This document shows, in pieces, positions 18,621 to 27,031 of a stretch of DNA of 64,000 nt. This DNA is from CAXXOK01 sp963674895. GTDB taxonomy: Bacteria > Bacillota > Clostridia > Christensenellales > Aristaeellaceae. The notes under the pieces are model-generated. The model was not told where the DNA came from, did no database searches, and saw only the letters and a list, made by a program, of their open reading frames with translations. The stretch lies in the NCBI GenBank assembly GCA_963674895.2, contig CAXXCY010000002.1, forward strand, positions 806,001 to 870,000, in the 5' to 3' direction. The number at the start of each line of letters is the position of its first letter. The first letter of the stretch is position 1. Position numbers and translations under genes: made by a program.

Positions 18621-19526
18621 CTACTCCTTCGTAATTCTTCTGGAAATTATCCGCGAAATACCGTTCATCGCCAGCACGAACAGCAAAAGCACCGAAGCGG
18701 CGGCGTAAGCCTTGCCGATAAAAAGGCCTTCGCCGGCAAGCATGTACATGTGCACGGCCAATGTGCTTCCCGAGGAGGTGATGCCCGAGGCCAGCTTGGC
18801 TACCGTGCCCGCGGTGAAGATCAGCGCGGCGGTTTCGCCCACGATGCGGCCGATGGAAAGCACAACGCCCGCCAGAATGCCCGGCGCGGCGGGCGGGAGC
18901 ACGATGCGGAACACCGTGCGGAGCTTCCCTGCGCCCAGCCCGAAGCTGCCTTCACGGTAGCTGGTGGGCACCGAGAGCAGCGCCTCCTCGGTGGTTCGCA
19001 TGATCAGCGGCAGGATCATCAGGCTCAGCGTCAAGGCGCCTGCGATCAGCGACATGCCAAATCCCAGCGCGATGACGAAGAACACCATGCCGAACAGGCC
19101 GTAGATGATGCTGGGGATGCCGGCCAGGGTTTCCGCCGTCAGGCGGATGGCCTTGACGATGAAGCTGTTGCGCTTGGAATATTCGCTCAGGAACACCGCG
19201 CCGCCGATCCCGATCGGCACCGCGAACAGCAGCGAAAGGAACGTGATGATAAACGTGTTGATCAGCGAGGGCAGCAGACTCTGGTTGTCCGTGGTGAACT
19301 TCAGGCTGAACAGATCCCACGTCAGGTTGGGGATGCCCTGGATCAGAATGCTGATCGTGATCTCCAGAAACAGGAAAATGGTGATTGCCACGCACAGAAT
19401 CGTTAAAAAGCGGAGCAGCGCCGAAAACGGATGCCGGACGATGCGCAGCCGCCATTCCATAACCTTGGCGCGGAACCTGGAAGCAAGCTTTGCCATCACG
19501 GGCGCAACAGGATTGTGATCTGTCAT
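18621..19526 (-). CDS. pstA: Phosphate ABC transporter permease
   Basis: One of the two membrane subunits of the phosphate importer. The 301-residue protein has six predicted membrane segments, the PstA-typical GIGGAVFLSEYSKRN and TLAGIPSIIYGLFGMVFF, and the EAA coupling loop (YREGSFGLGAGKLRTVFRIVLPPAAPGI). Its start overlaps the pstC stop by 4 nt. Confidence 0.97.
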   Translation of the reverse strand: MTDHNPVAPVMAKLASRFRAKVMEWRLRIVRHPFSALLRFLTILCVAITIFLFLEITISILIQGIPNLTWDLFSLKFTTDNQSLLPSLINTFIITFLSLLFAVPIGIGGAVFLSEYSKRNSFIVKAIRLTAETLAGIPSIIYGLFGMVFFVIALGFGMSLIAGALTLSLMILPLIMRTTEEALLSVPTSYREGSFGLGAGKLRTVFRIVLPPAAPGILAGVVLSIGRIVGETAALIFTAGTVAKLASGITSSGSTLAVHMYMLAGEGLFIGKAYAAASVLLLFVLAMNGISRIISRRITKE

Positions 19527-20377
19527 GATTCCACCCTCCTGTTGAGCAGTGAGAATAACAGATTAATCATTAAGATGAAAACGAACAGCACAACGCCGGT
19601 CGCGATCAGCGCCTCGCGGTGCAGGTCCGCGGCGTAGCCCATCTCGGTGACGATGTTGGTGGTCAGCGTCCGAATTCCCTTTAATATTCCCGCCGGCATC
19701 CTGGCCTGGTTGCCTGCGACCATGACGACGGCCATCGTCTCCCCGATCGCGCGGCCGATACCCAGCACAACCGCCGCCATGATGCCGCTCTTCGCCGCGG
19801 GGAGCACCGCCCGGAACACGCTGCGCTCCTCCGTCGCGCCCAGAGCCAGGCTGCCTTCAAAGTAGTTTTCCGGCACCGCTTTCACGGAGCTGTAGGTCAG
19901 CTCGATCAGCGTGGGCAAAATCATCATCGCCAGCAATACCGACGCCGCGAGGATGCTGAAACCTGTGCCGCCGAAGGTGTTTCTGATAAACGGCACCAGC
20001 GTGCGGATGCCGAAGAAGCCGTAAACGACGGACGGGATGCCGGCCATCAGCGCGATCATCGGCTGCAGCACTGTCAAAAGGGGCTTGGGGCAGAACCGCG
20101 CCATGAAAACGCCGCCGAGAATGCCGATCGGGCCGCCGATCAGGATGGCGCCCGCGGTCACGTAAATACTGCCGACGATCATCGGCAGGATGCCGAAGAT
20201 GTTCTGCAGCGGTTTCCAGGTCGTGCCCGACAGAAACTCAAATATGTTGACTTCATTAAAGAAGGGAATACCGGTCATAAACAAATACACGCAGATCAAC
20301 AGCACCGCCGCCACGCAGACGCAGGCCGCCGCCATAAAGACCCAGCGCATCACATTCTCTTTTAACCTCATCCGCAT
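19523..20377 (-). CDS. pstC: Phosphate ABC transporter permease
   Basis: First gene of the minus-strand pst operon. The 284-residue protein has six membrane segments, the sequence MAGIPSVVYGFFGIRTLVPFIR shared by PstC proteins, and the coupling loop around EGSLALGATEERSVFRAVLPAAKSGI. The N-terminus is short, with one membrane segment before the core. Start ATG 20377 has GAGAGGAT upstream. It is transcribed away from pstS across a 230-bp shared control region. Confidence 0.96.
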   Translation of the reverse strand: MRMRLKENVMRWVFMAAACVCVAAVLLICVYLFMTGIPFFNEVNIFEFLSGTTWKPLQNIFGILPMIVGSIYVTAGAILIGGPIGILGGVFMARFCPKPLLTVLQPMIALMAGIPSVVYGFFGIRTLVPFIRNTFGGTGFSILAASVLLAMMILPTLIELTYSSVKAVPENYFEGSLALGATEERSVFRAVLPAAKSGIMAAVVLGIGRAIGETMAVVMVAGNQARMPAGILKGIRTLTTNIVTEMGYAADLHREALIATGVVLFVFILMINLLFSLLNRRVES

Positions 20378-20464
20378 CTATCCTCTCATATCCATGCGTC
20401 ACCATACAACAAATGTAAGAATAGTATGGAGATGTTATAAGGAGGTACGGCTATTGTTAAATCC

Positions 20465-20513
20465 ATGTAAAATCAGACAATGTTACAGGATTGTAACAGA
20501 TTCAATTTTACAT
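20465..20513. promoter_or_regulatory. Large palindromic operator between divergent pstC and pstS
   Basis: ATGTAAAAT (20465-20473) and ATTTTACAT (20505-20513) flank a perfect inner inverted repeat TGTTACA-GGAT-TGTAACA (20481-20498). The two outer spacers are 7 and 6 nt, so the whole 49-bp site is nearly symmetric about one axis. The repeated TTACA core resembles the TTAACA-type half sites of PhoP in Bacillus. A TACAAT -10-like box for pstS is at 20555-20560. PhoP is the likely binder and is encoded downstream of pstC; this is inference from position and sequence. Confidence 0.7.
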
Positions 20514-20607
20514 AACCTTAACCTTACCAGTATTTGCGTTTTACATTGCCGCCTTACAATGGCACCGTTAATCCGAATGGACCAAGTATTGAAAGGAATG
20601 GAAGAAA

Positions 20608-21438
20608 ATGAAAAAAATCGTAGGGATCCTCCTGGCGGCAGTACTGGTACTGTCTGTTGTCTCCGCGTTTGCGGCCAGCGAAATCATCGTCATCAGCCGT
20701 GAAGAGGGCAGCGGCACCCGCGGCGCCTTCATCGAACTGACCGGCGTGGAAACCAAGGAAGCCGGCGACCAGACCTATATCGAAGCCATCATCGAGAGCG
20801 GCACCGCCGCCGTCATCACCACCGTGGAAAGCACTCCCGCCGCGATCGGCTACATCTCCCTGGGCTCCCTCAACGACACCGTGAAGGCCGTAAAGGTTGA
20901 AGGCGTGGAAGCCACCGTTGAGAACATTTTGACCGGCACCTACGTGCTTGCCCGTCCGTTCAACGTCGCCACCAAGGGCGAAGTCAGCCCGCTGGTCGCG
21001 GATTTCATCGCGTGGATCTTCTCCGAAGAGGCGCAGGCTCTCGTGACCGAAGAAGGCTACATCTCCCAGGGCTACAGCGATTACACCTCCGCCGATGTGG
21101 AAGGCAAGATCACCGTGGGCGGCAGCACCTCCGTGTATCCCCTCATGCAGAAGTTTGAAGAAGCTTACGAAGCCCTCAAGGGCGGCAAGGTTGACGTCGA
21201 GGTCCAGGGCGGCGGCTCCACCGTCGGCATGACCGGCGCGATCGACGGCACATTCGACGTCGGCATGGCCAGCCGTGAGCTCAAAGAGAGCGAACTGGCC
21301 GAACTCACCCCCTATGTCATCGCGATGGACGGCATCGCCGTGGTCGTGAGCAACGAAAACATGGTTGAGAACCTGACCATGGCCCAGATCAAGGACATCT
21401 TCACCGGCGCCGTCACCGATTGGGACGCCGTGAAGTAA
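20608..21438 (+). CDS. pstS: Phosphate-binding protein PstS, halves in circularly permuted order
   Basis: An exported 276-residue binding protein with a signal peptide (KKIVGILLAAVLVLSVVSAFA). Residues 25-151 match the C-terminal half of ordinary PstS (VVSREEGSGTRDAF-like, IGYISLGSL, LARPFNVATKG, ending EEGYI), and residues 167-276 match the N-terminal half (ITVGGSTSVYPLM, VEVQGGGSTVGMTGA, DVGMASRELKESE, IAMDGIAVVVS, ending DIFTGAVTDWDAVK). All phosphate-binding loops (GSTS, GSGTR, GGGS, SRE) are present, only in swapped order. No lipobox Cys is seen after the signal peptide, so it may be released or held by other means. It is divergent from pstCAB-phoU and followed by a strong terminator. 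Confidence 0.92.
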   Translation: MKKIVGILLAAVLVLSVVSAFAASEIIVISREEGSGTRGAFIELTGVETKEAGDQTYIEAIIESGTAAVITTVESTPAAIGYISLGSLNDTVKAVKVEGVEATVENILTGTYVLARPFNVATKGEVSPLVADFIAWIFSEEAQALVTEEGYISQGYSDYTSADVEGKITVGGSTSVYPLMQKFEEAYEALKGGKVDVEVQGGGSTVGMTGAIDGTFDVGMASRELKESELAELTPYVIAMDGIAVVVSNENMVENLTMAQIKDIFTGAVTDWDAVK

Positions 21439-21466
21439 AACCCGGAAACTGCATAGAACCGCACAG

Positions 21467-21502
21467 GTTCCCGCGGCCGAGACGCCGCGGGAACTTTTTA
21501 TT
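21467..21502 (+). terminator. Rho-independent terminator of pstS
   Basis: An 11-bp perfect stem (GTTCCCGCGGC / GCCGCGGGAAC) with a 6-nt loop is followed by TTTTTATT, 28 nt after the pstS stop. Confidence 0.95.
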
Positions 21503-21541
21503 CGCCAAAAAACTCCCGGGCGCGGCGCCTATCCCGCGCCC

Positions 21542-21570
21542 TTCACGCGCCATGGATCGTATGCTATAAT
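21542..21570 (+). promoter_or_regulatory. Promoter of the glycosidase operon
   Basis: TTCACG (21542-21547), a 17-bp spacer and a perfect TATAAT (21565-21570) with an extended TGC just before it. The first start codon is 65 nt downstream. No obvious operator palindrome is seen. Confidence 0.65.
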
Positions 21571-21635
21571 AATCCAAACGGTCAAAAGGCCGATTCGCGA
21601 TCATTCGGTATTTCTATAGTTGGAGGGTATGCGCA

Positions 21636-22931
21636 ATGGCTTCGTTTAAGCTCAGGGACGGCATGGAGCTGGGCGCCGCAAGCGCCGCCGCGCAGATCGA
21701 GGGCGGGGAAACCGACCACAGCTGGACGGACTGGTACCGCCGCGGGCATATCAAGGACGGATCGTCGCCCGCGCGCGCCAACGACCATTACAACCGCTGG
21801 CTTGAGGACGACCAGCTGATGGCGGACCTGGGGATGCAGATCGCGCGCATCGGCGTGGAATGGGCGCGGATCGAACCGGAAGAGGGCGCGTTCGACCAGG
21901 CCGCGATCGACCGTTACGTGGAGGAAGCGCGCTGGCTGAACGCCCACAAAATCAAGCCGCTGGTCACGCTGCACCATTTCACCAACCCCATGTGGTTTGA
22001 ACGGATGGGCGCGTTTGAGAAGCGGAGCAACGTGCAGTATTTTCTGCGCTTCGTCACCCGGATGGTGCAGGCACTGGGAACGGACGTTACCGAATACGTC
22101 ACGATCAACGAGCCCAACATCTATGCTATGCAGGGATATTTCTTCGGGATATGGCCGCCCGGGAAAAAGTCGTTGCGCAGGGCGATGCATGTGCTGTCGG
22201 TGCTGACCATCGCGCACGTGCAGGCCTACCAGCTCATCCACGCGCTGCAAAAGGGGATGGGCGTGCGGGAAACCGGTGTGGGCTATGCGCTCAACATGTA
22301 CGTGTTCGAGCCGGAAAACCCGAACAAATTCAGGGACCGGCTGGGCGCCTATATCGCGGAACGCAGTTTTCAGACGAGCCTCTCCAGGGCCATGCTGCTG
22401 GGCGTATTCCGCTGGCCGGTCCGCAACCTCGGCAAGATCAAAAAAGGTTTGTACTGCGATTTCAACGCCCTGAACTATTACTCGCGCATGACGATGCGGG
22501 GCTTTCAGGCCGGGGTGCGGAAGGCCGTGCCCGTCAACGACCTGGGCTGGGAAATCTATCCGCAGGGAATCGTGGAATGCATACGCAAGCTCAACCAGCT
22601 TCATCCCCTGCCCGTCTATATTACTGAAAACGGAACCTGCGACAACCGCGATATGTTCAGGTGCCGCTTCCTGTTTGATCACCTGCAGGCGCTATGCAAG
22701 TCCGGCTATCCCGTGAAGCGCTACTATCACTGGTGCTTTCTGGATAATTTCGAGTGGCTGGAGGGCGAAAGCGCCCGCTTCGGGCTGGTGCACGTCAACT
22801 TCGAAACGCAGAAGCGCACCGTAAAGCAAAGCGGACGCTTTTTCGCGGAAATCATCCGGCAGGGAGGCGCAACGCAGGCGATGTACCGCGACTATGTGGA
22901 GGACCAGGAATACGCAGTCAGCTCCAAATAG
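21636..22931 (+). CDS. Glycoside hydrolase family 1 (beta-glucosidase-like)
   Basis: A cytoplasmic 431-residue GH1 enzyme, no signal peptide. The acid/base glutamate is in TINEPN (normally TFNEP or TINEP) and the nucleophile glutamate is in ITENGTCDN. The typical ends are present: AASAAAQIEGG near the start and FLDNFEWLEG...RFGLVHVNFETQKRTVK near the C-terminus. The substrate is a beta-linked glucoside or galactoside; the missing phospho-sugar-binding signature cannot be judged with confidence. It is first of three glycosidase genes with very short gaps (10 nt, then an overlap). RBS GGAGG precedes ATG 21636. Confidence 0.92.
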   Translation: MASFKLRDGMELGAASAAAQIEGGETDHSWTDWYRRGHIKDGSSPARANDHYNRWLEDDQLMADLGMQIARIGVEWARIEPEEGAFDQAAIDRYVEEARWLNAHKIKPLVTLHHFTNPMWFERMGAFEKRSNVQYFLRFVTRMVQALGTDVTEYVTINEPNIYAMQGYFFGIWPPGKKSLRRAMHVLSVLTIAHVQAYQLIHALQKGMGVRETGVGYALNMYVFEPENPNKFRDRLGAYIAERSFQTSLSRAMLLGVFRWPVRNLGKIKKGLYCDFNALNYYSRMTMRGFQAGVRKAVPVNDLGWEIYPQGIVECIRKLNQLHPLPVYITENGTCDNRDMFRCRFLFDHLQALCKSGYPVKRYYHWCFLDNFEWLEGESARFGLVHVNFETQKRTVKQSGRFFAEIIRQGGATQAMYRDYVEDQEYAVSSK

Positions 22932-22941
22932 GGAGAACACA

Positions 22942-24570
22942 ATGGCGCAGTGGTGGAAGGACCGGATCGTCTATCAGGTCTATCCCAGAAGCTTTCAGGA
23001 TACGAACAGAGACGGAATCGGCGATATTCCGGGGATTATCTCGCGGCTTGACGAACTGAAAAAGCTTGGCGTCGGCATCCTCTGGCTGTCGCCCGTGTAC
23101 CCTTCGCCCGACGCGGACAACGGGTACGACATCAGCGATTATATGAACGTCGATCCCAAATTCGGCGCGATGGGGGATATGGACCGCCTGTTCGCGGAAG
23201 CCGGAAAGCGGGATATCAAGGTCATTATGGACCTGGTCGTCAACCATACCTCGGACGAGCATGCATGGTTTCAAAAGAGCCGCAGACGGATAGAACCCTA
23301 TACCGATTACTATATCTGGAAGCCCCAAAAGCCGGACGGAGGCCTGCCCAACAACTGGACGAGCTTCTTTATGGGCACGGTGTGGACGTGGGACGAGCTG
23401 CGCGGGGAATATTACCTGCATCTGTTTGACAAAAAGCAGCCGGACCTGAACTGGCGCAGCCCGCGCGTGATGGACGAGGTCAAAAAGATCCTGCGGTTCT
23501 GGCTTGAACGCGGCGCGGCGGGTTTTCGTTGCGACGTGATCAACGTCCTATACAAATCCTCCTTTGAAGACGGTGAGAAGCGCGCGGCGGTGCGCGGGCT
23601 GGAACACTACAAATCGCAGGAGGGCAACCGCGAAATCCTCCGGGAATTCCGCAGAAGCGTGCTGGATGCGTTCGACTGCTTTCTGGTCGGCGAGTGCGTG
23701 TTTACGGACGTGGAGGAAGCCGGGCGGCTGTGCGATCCGGCAAACCGGGAATTGGATATGCTGCTGTACTTCAACCACCTGCAGGTGGACCGGCGGGTGG
23801 AGCGCTATATTCCCAAACCCTTCAGTGCCAAACGGCTGCTCAGGGTACTCGGCGAATGGCAGACGGGGCTTGATTGGAACGCCGTGTATCTGGAGAGCCA
23901 TGATCAGCCGCGAATCGTGTCCCACTATGGAAACGATACGGCATACTGGGCGCGCAGCGCCAAGATGCTGGCGACGCTGGAGCTTACGCTGCGCGGCACG
24001 CCGTTTATCTATCAGGGGCAGGAGATCGGCATGACGAACGGTGATTTCCGCTCGCTTGACGAGCTCAACGACGTGGAGAGCCGGAATATCGACAAACTGA
24101 TGCGCTCGTTTGGCATCCCCAAATTCCTGCGCTGGCGGTGGATTAAAATGTCGTCCCGTGACAACGCCAGAACGCCGGTGCAGTGGTCGGCGAAGGACGG
24201 CGCGGGCTTTACCACGGGAAGGCCGTGGCTGAAAATCAACGGGAATCACCGGCGGATCAACTATGATTCGCAGGACAGGGACGCGGATTCCGTCCTCAGC
24301 TATTACCGCCGGATGATCGCCCTGCGCGCCGGAAGCGAAGTGCTGCGGAACGGCGCGTTCCGGCCGCTGTTTGCCAACCGGCGGGTGATGGCGTACTTGA
24401 GGGAGCTGAACGGGGAAAGCATGACCGTGCTTCTGAACTTCTCCAAACGGCCGGCGCGCGTACCCTGCCGGGGCGCGGTCGTGGCCGGAAACCTTGGCAG
24501 AACGGATTTCAACGGCGTTTTGCACCCCTATGAGGCGATCGTGCTTTCGCACAAGGAGAAACCGCAATGA
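22942..24570 (+). CDS. Glycoside hydrolase family 13 (oligo-1,6-glucosidase/alpha-glucosidase type)
   Basis: A cytoplasmic 542-residue alpha-amylase-superfamily enzyme. The N-terminal WWKDRIVYQVYPRSFQDTN is characteristic of the oligo-1,6-glucosidase/trehalose-6-phosphate hydrolase group. Catalytic regions: DLVVNHTS, GFRCDVIN (nucleophile Asp), VGECVF (acid/base Glu; family usually GE), ESHDQPR (transition-state Asp). The likely action is on alpha-1,6 or alpha-1,4 gluco-oligosaccharides or sucrose-type substrates. Start ATG 22942 follows GGGAGA; an upstream in-frame start would lie inside the GH1 gene. Its TGA overlaps the ATG of the next gene. Confidence 0.92.
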   Translation: MAQWWKDRIVYQVYPRSFQDTNRDGIGDIPGIISRLDELKKLGVGILWLSPVYPSPDADNGYDISDYMNVDPKFGAMGDMDRLFAEAGKRDIKVIMDLVVNHTSDEHAWFQKSRRRIEPYTDYYIWKPQKPDGGLPNNWTSFFMGTVWTWDELRGEYYLHLFDKKQPDLNWRSPRVMDEVKKILRFWLERGAAGFRCDVINVLYKSSFEDGEKRAAVRGLEHYKSQEGNREILREFRRSVLDAFDCFLVGECVFTDVEEAGRLCDPANRELDMLLYFNHLQVDRRVERYIPKPFSAKRLLRVLGEWQTGLDWNAVYLESHDQPRIVSHYGNDTAYWARSAKMLATLELTLRGTPFIYQGQEIGMTNGDFRSLDELNDVESRNIDKLMRSFGIPKFLRWRWIKMSSRDNARTPVQWSAKDGAGFTTGRPWLKINGNHRRINYDSQDRDADSVLSYYRRMIALRAGSEVLRNGAFRPLFANRRVMAYLRELNGESMTVLLNFSKRPARVPCRGAVVAGNLGRTDFNGVLHPYEAIVLSHKEKPQ

Positions 24571-26903
24571 TCCATATTGAAAACGACAGTTTCCGGCTGA
24601 GCACCGATACCACGAGCTACTGGTTCCGCGTCACGCCGTTCGGGCATCTGGAGCATGTGTACTACGGGGATCGCCTGCCTGACGGTCAGGAGATGGAACC
24701 GCTGATCGTCAAGCGGGATATGCCCGTCGGAGGCACGGTGGCCTATACGAAGGAATATCCGGCCTACAGCCTGGACACGCTGTGCCTGGAATGGTCCGGG
24801 ATCGGCAAGGGCGATTACCGCGATCCGCCAGCCGAGATCAAAATGCCGGACGGCACGTTTACCGCGGATTTCCATTACCTCAACTACCGGGTGGAGGAGG
24901 GCGCCGCCCCCATGGACGCGCTGCCGTCGGCCGAGGGTGAGAGCGCGCAGACGCTGATCGTCACGATGCTCGACGAGCCAAACCAGGTGTACCTGGACCT
25001 CTATTATACCGTGTTTGCGGACATGGACGTGATCGCGCGCCGCGCCGTGCTGCGCAATGAAAACGAAAACCCGCTTATGATCCGCAGGCTCCTGAGCCTG
25101 ATGCTGGATATGCCAAACGACAATTTCCACATGGTCACCTTCGACGGCGCGTGGATCGCGGAGGCGCACAGGCACACGCGCCCCGTGACCTACGGGCTCA
25201 CCGTGAACTCGTCCGTCACCGGGGACAGCAGCAACCGCCACAATCCCGGGTTTTTGCTGGTTTCGGCGGACGCGCGGGAAAACGTGGGCAGCGTATACGG
25301 CTTCAACCTGCTGTATTCGGGCAACCATTACGGCGCGGCGGAGCTCAGCGCGCAGGAGCTGCTGCGCGTCTCGATCGGCGTCAACCCGCACTGCTTTGAA
25401 TGGACGCTCAGGCACGGCGAAGCGTTTGAAACGCCCCAGGCTGTGATGTGCTATTCCGACCGCGGCTTCAACGGGCTGTCGCAGCGCTTTCACGTCTTTG
25501 TGAACAACCACGTGGTGCGCGGCGGCTGGAAGGGGAAGGAGCGCCCGGTGGTGCTCAACAGCTGGGAGGCGTGCTATTTCAATTTCAACCAGCGAAAGCT
25601 TCTGCGCCTGGCACGCGGGGCGAAAAAGCTCGGCGTGGAGTTGTTCGTGCTGGACGACGGGTGGTTCGGGCAGCGGGACGACGATACCAAAGGCCTGGGC
25701 GATTACGGCGTGAATACGCGCAAGCTGCCGGGCGGGTTGGAAAAGCTTTCAGAGTGCGTCCACCGGATGGGGCTCAAGTTCGGGCTGTGGTTCGAGCCGG
25801 AGATGGTGAACCCGGACAGCGATCTGTACCGCGCGCATCCCGAGTACGCGGTGGAAACGCCGGACAGGGCGCCGTCGCTGGGCCGCAACCAGCTGGTGCT
25901 GGATCTTTGCAGCCCCGACGTGCGCAATTACATCGTGGACAACGTTTCGCGCATTCTGGATACGTGCGGCGTGGACTACGTCAAGTGGGACTACAACCGG
26001 CATATGACCGATTGCTATTCCGCATCCCTGGAAAACCAGGGCGAGTTCTTCCACCGTTACATGCTGGGGCTGTACGACGTGCTTTCGCGCATTTTCCGCC
26101 CCCGCCCGCATATCTTGCTGGAGAGCTGCTCCTCAGGCGGCAACCGCTTCGATCTGGGGATGCTGTGCTTTTCGCCGCAGATCTGGGTGTCGGACGATAC
26201 CGATCCCATCGAACGCCTCCGGATTCAGGGCGGGCTTTCCTGCCTGTACCCGCTGTCGGCGATGGGCGCGCACGTGGCCGACGCGCCGTCCCATCAGACG
26301 CTGCGCGAGACGCCTTTCTCCACGCGCTTCAACGCGGCGGCGTTCGGCTGTCTGGGGTATGAGCTGGACGTGAACAGGCTGTCGTACGCGCAGCGCCGGG
26401 AGGTAAGGCGGCAGATCGCCTTTTACCGGGAGCACCGCAAGGCTCTGCAATACGGGATGTTCTTCCGCGGGGACGAGGACAGGGATAACCAGATCACCTG
26501 GCAGTGCGTCGACAGGGAGCGGGCGCACGGGATCGGCGGATTTTTCCAAACGATGTCCAAGCCCGGCGGGAAGTTCGACAGGCTGCGGCTGTACGGGCTG
26601 GACCCGGAGCGCAGGTACCGCGTAAAAACCGTGCCGCAAAGCGCATTCATCAGCCGGTTCGGGAGCCTGGTTTCGTATGCGCTGCCGTTCCGGCTGCGCC
26701 CGGACGGATGGCTGTTCCAGAAGATCAACCGGCTGTACGACATGAAGGAGAACGTGGAATCCTATTCCGGCCCCGGGCGGCTGCTGCTCCACGGAGTGCA
26801 GCTCAACAACCAGTTCACGGGCACCGGATATCATGATAATCTGCGGCTCCTGGGGGATTTCGGCTCGAACCTCTACACCATCGAGGCGGAAGAAGCGATA
26901 TAG
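24567..26903 (+). CDS. Alpha-galactosidase, glycoside hydrolase family 36
   Basis: A 778-residue cytoplasmic enzyme releasing alpha-linked galactose (melibiose, raffinose family). The N-terminal beta-sandwich runs to about residue 320; the barrel starts with NSWEACYFNFNQRKL and FVLDDGWFGQRDDD. The nucleophile Asp is in VDYVKWDYNRHMTD and the acid/base Asp in WVSDDTDPIERLRIQ; the substrate-binding SCSSGGNRFD motif is complete. Length is near the ~730 usual for the family. The ATG overlaps the stop of the GH13 gene (ATGA). A strong terminator follows the operon. No sugar transporter is included in the operon. Confidence 0.95.
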   Translation: MIHIENDSFRLSTDTTSYWFRVTPFGHLEHVYYGDRLPDGQEMEPLIVKRDMPVGGTVAYTKEYPAYSLDTLCLEWSGIGKGDYRDPPAEIKMPDGTFTADFHYLNYRVEEGAAPMDALPSAEGESAQTLIVTMLDEPNQVYLDLYYTVFADMDVIARRAVLRNENENPLMIRRLLSLMLDMPNDNFHMVTFDGAWIAEAHRHTRPVTYGLTVNSSVTGDSSNRHNPGFLLVSADARENVGSVYGFNLLYSGNHYGAAELSAQELLRVSIGVNPHCFEWTLRHGEAFETPQAVMCYSDRGFNGLSQRFHVFVNNHVVRGGWKGKERPVVLNSWEACYFNFNQRKLLRLARGAKKLGVELFVLDDGWFGQRDDDTKGLGDYGVNTRKLPGGLEKLSECVHRMGLKFGLWFEPEMVNPDSDLYRAHPEYAVETPDRAPSLGRNQLVLDLCSPDVRNYIVDNVSRILDTCGVDYVKWDYNRHMTDCYSASLENQGEFFHRYMLGLYDVLSRIFRPRPHILLESCSSGGNRFDLGMLCFSPQIWVSDDTDPIERLRIQGGLSCLYPLSAMGAHVADAPSHQTLRETPFSTRFNAAAFGCLGYELDVNRLSYAQRREVRRQIAFYREHRKALQYGMFFRGDEDRDNQITWQCVDRERAHGIGGFFQTMSKPGGKFDRLRLYGLDPERRYRVKTVPQSAFISRFGSLVSYALPFRLRPDGWLFQKINRLYDMKENVESYSGPGRLLLHGVQLNNQFTGTGYHDNLRLLGDFGSNLYTIEAEEAI

Positions 26904-26961
26904 AAGAAGACGTTAGGGATTTCGTCCTGAAAACCATGATCGGTGGGCGTTGCGCCAATAC

Positions 26962-26998
26962 CGTTACAAAAGCCGCGCGATGCGCGGCTTTTGTAACG
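26962..26998. terminator. Bidirectional terminator between GH36 and serS
   Basis: A perfect 17-bp inverted repeat with a 3-nt loop (arms start CGTTACAAAAGCC and end GGCTTTTGTAACG) lies between two convergent genes. The A/T part of the stem supplies a T-run in both directions. Confidence 0.85.
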
Positions 26999-27031
26999 TG
27001 CCAATGTCATAAAGAAAAACGATATTGTCTC

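Noticed and set aside
17844..19406. 520-residue plus-strand open frame opposite pstB and pstA
   Set aside because: Antisense shadow: the composition is low in hydrophobic residues and full of Gln/Arg/His, and the opposite strand encodes well-conserved Pst proteins.
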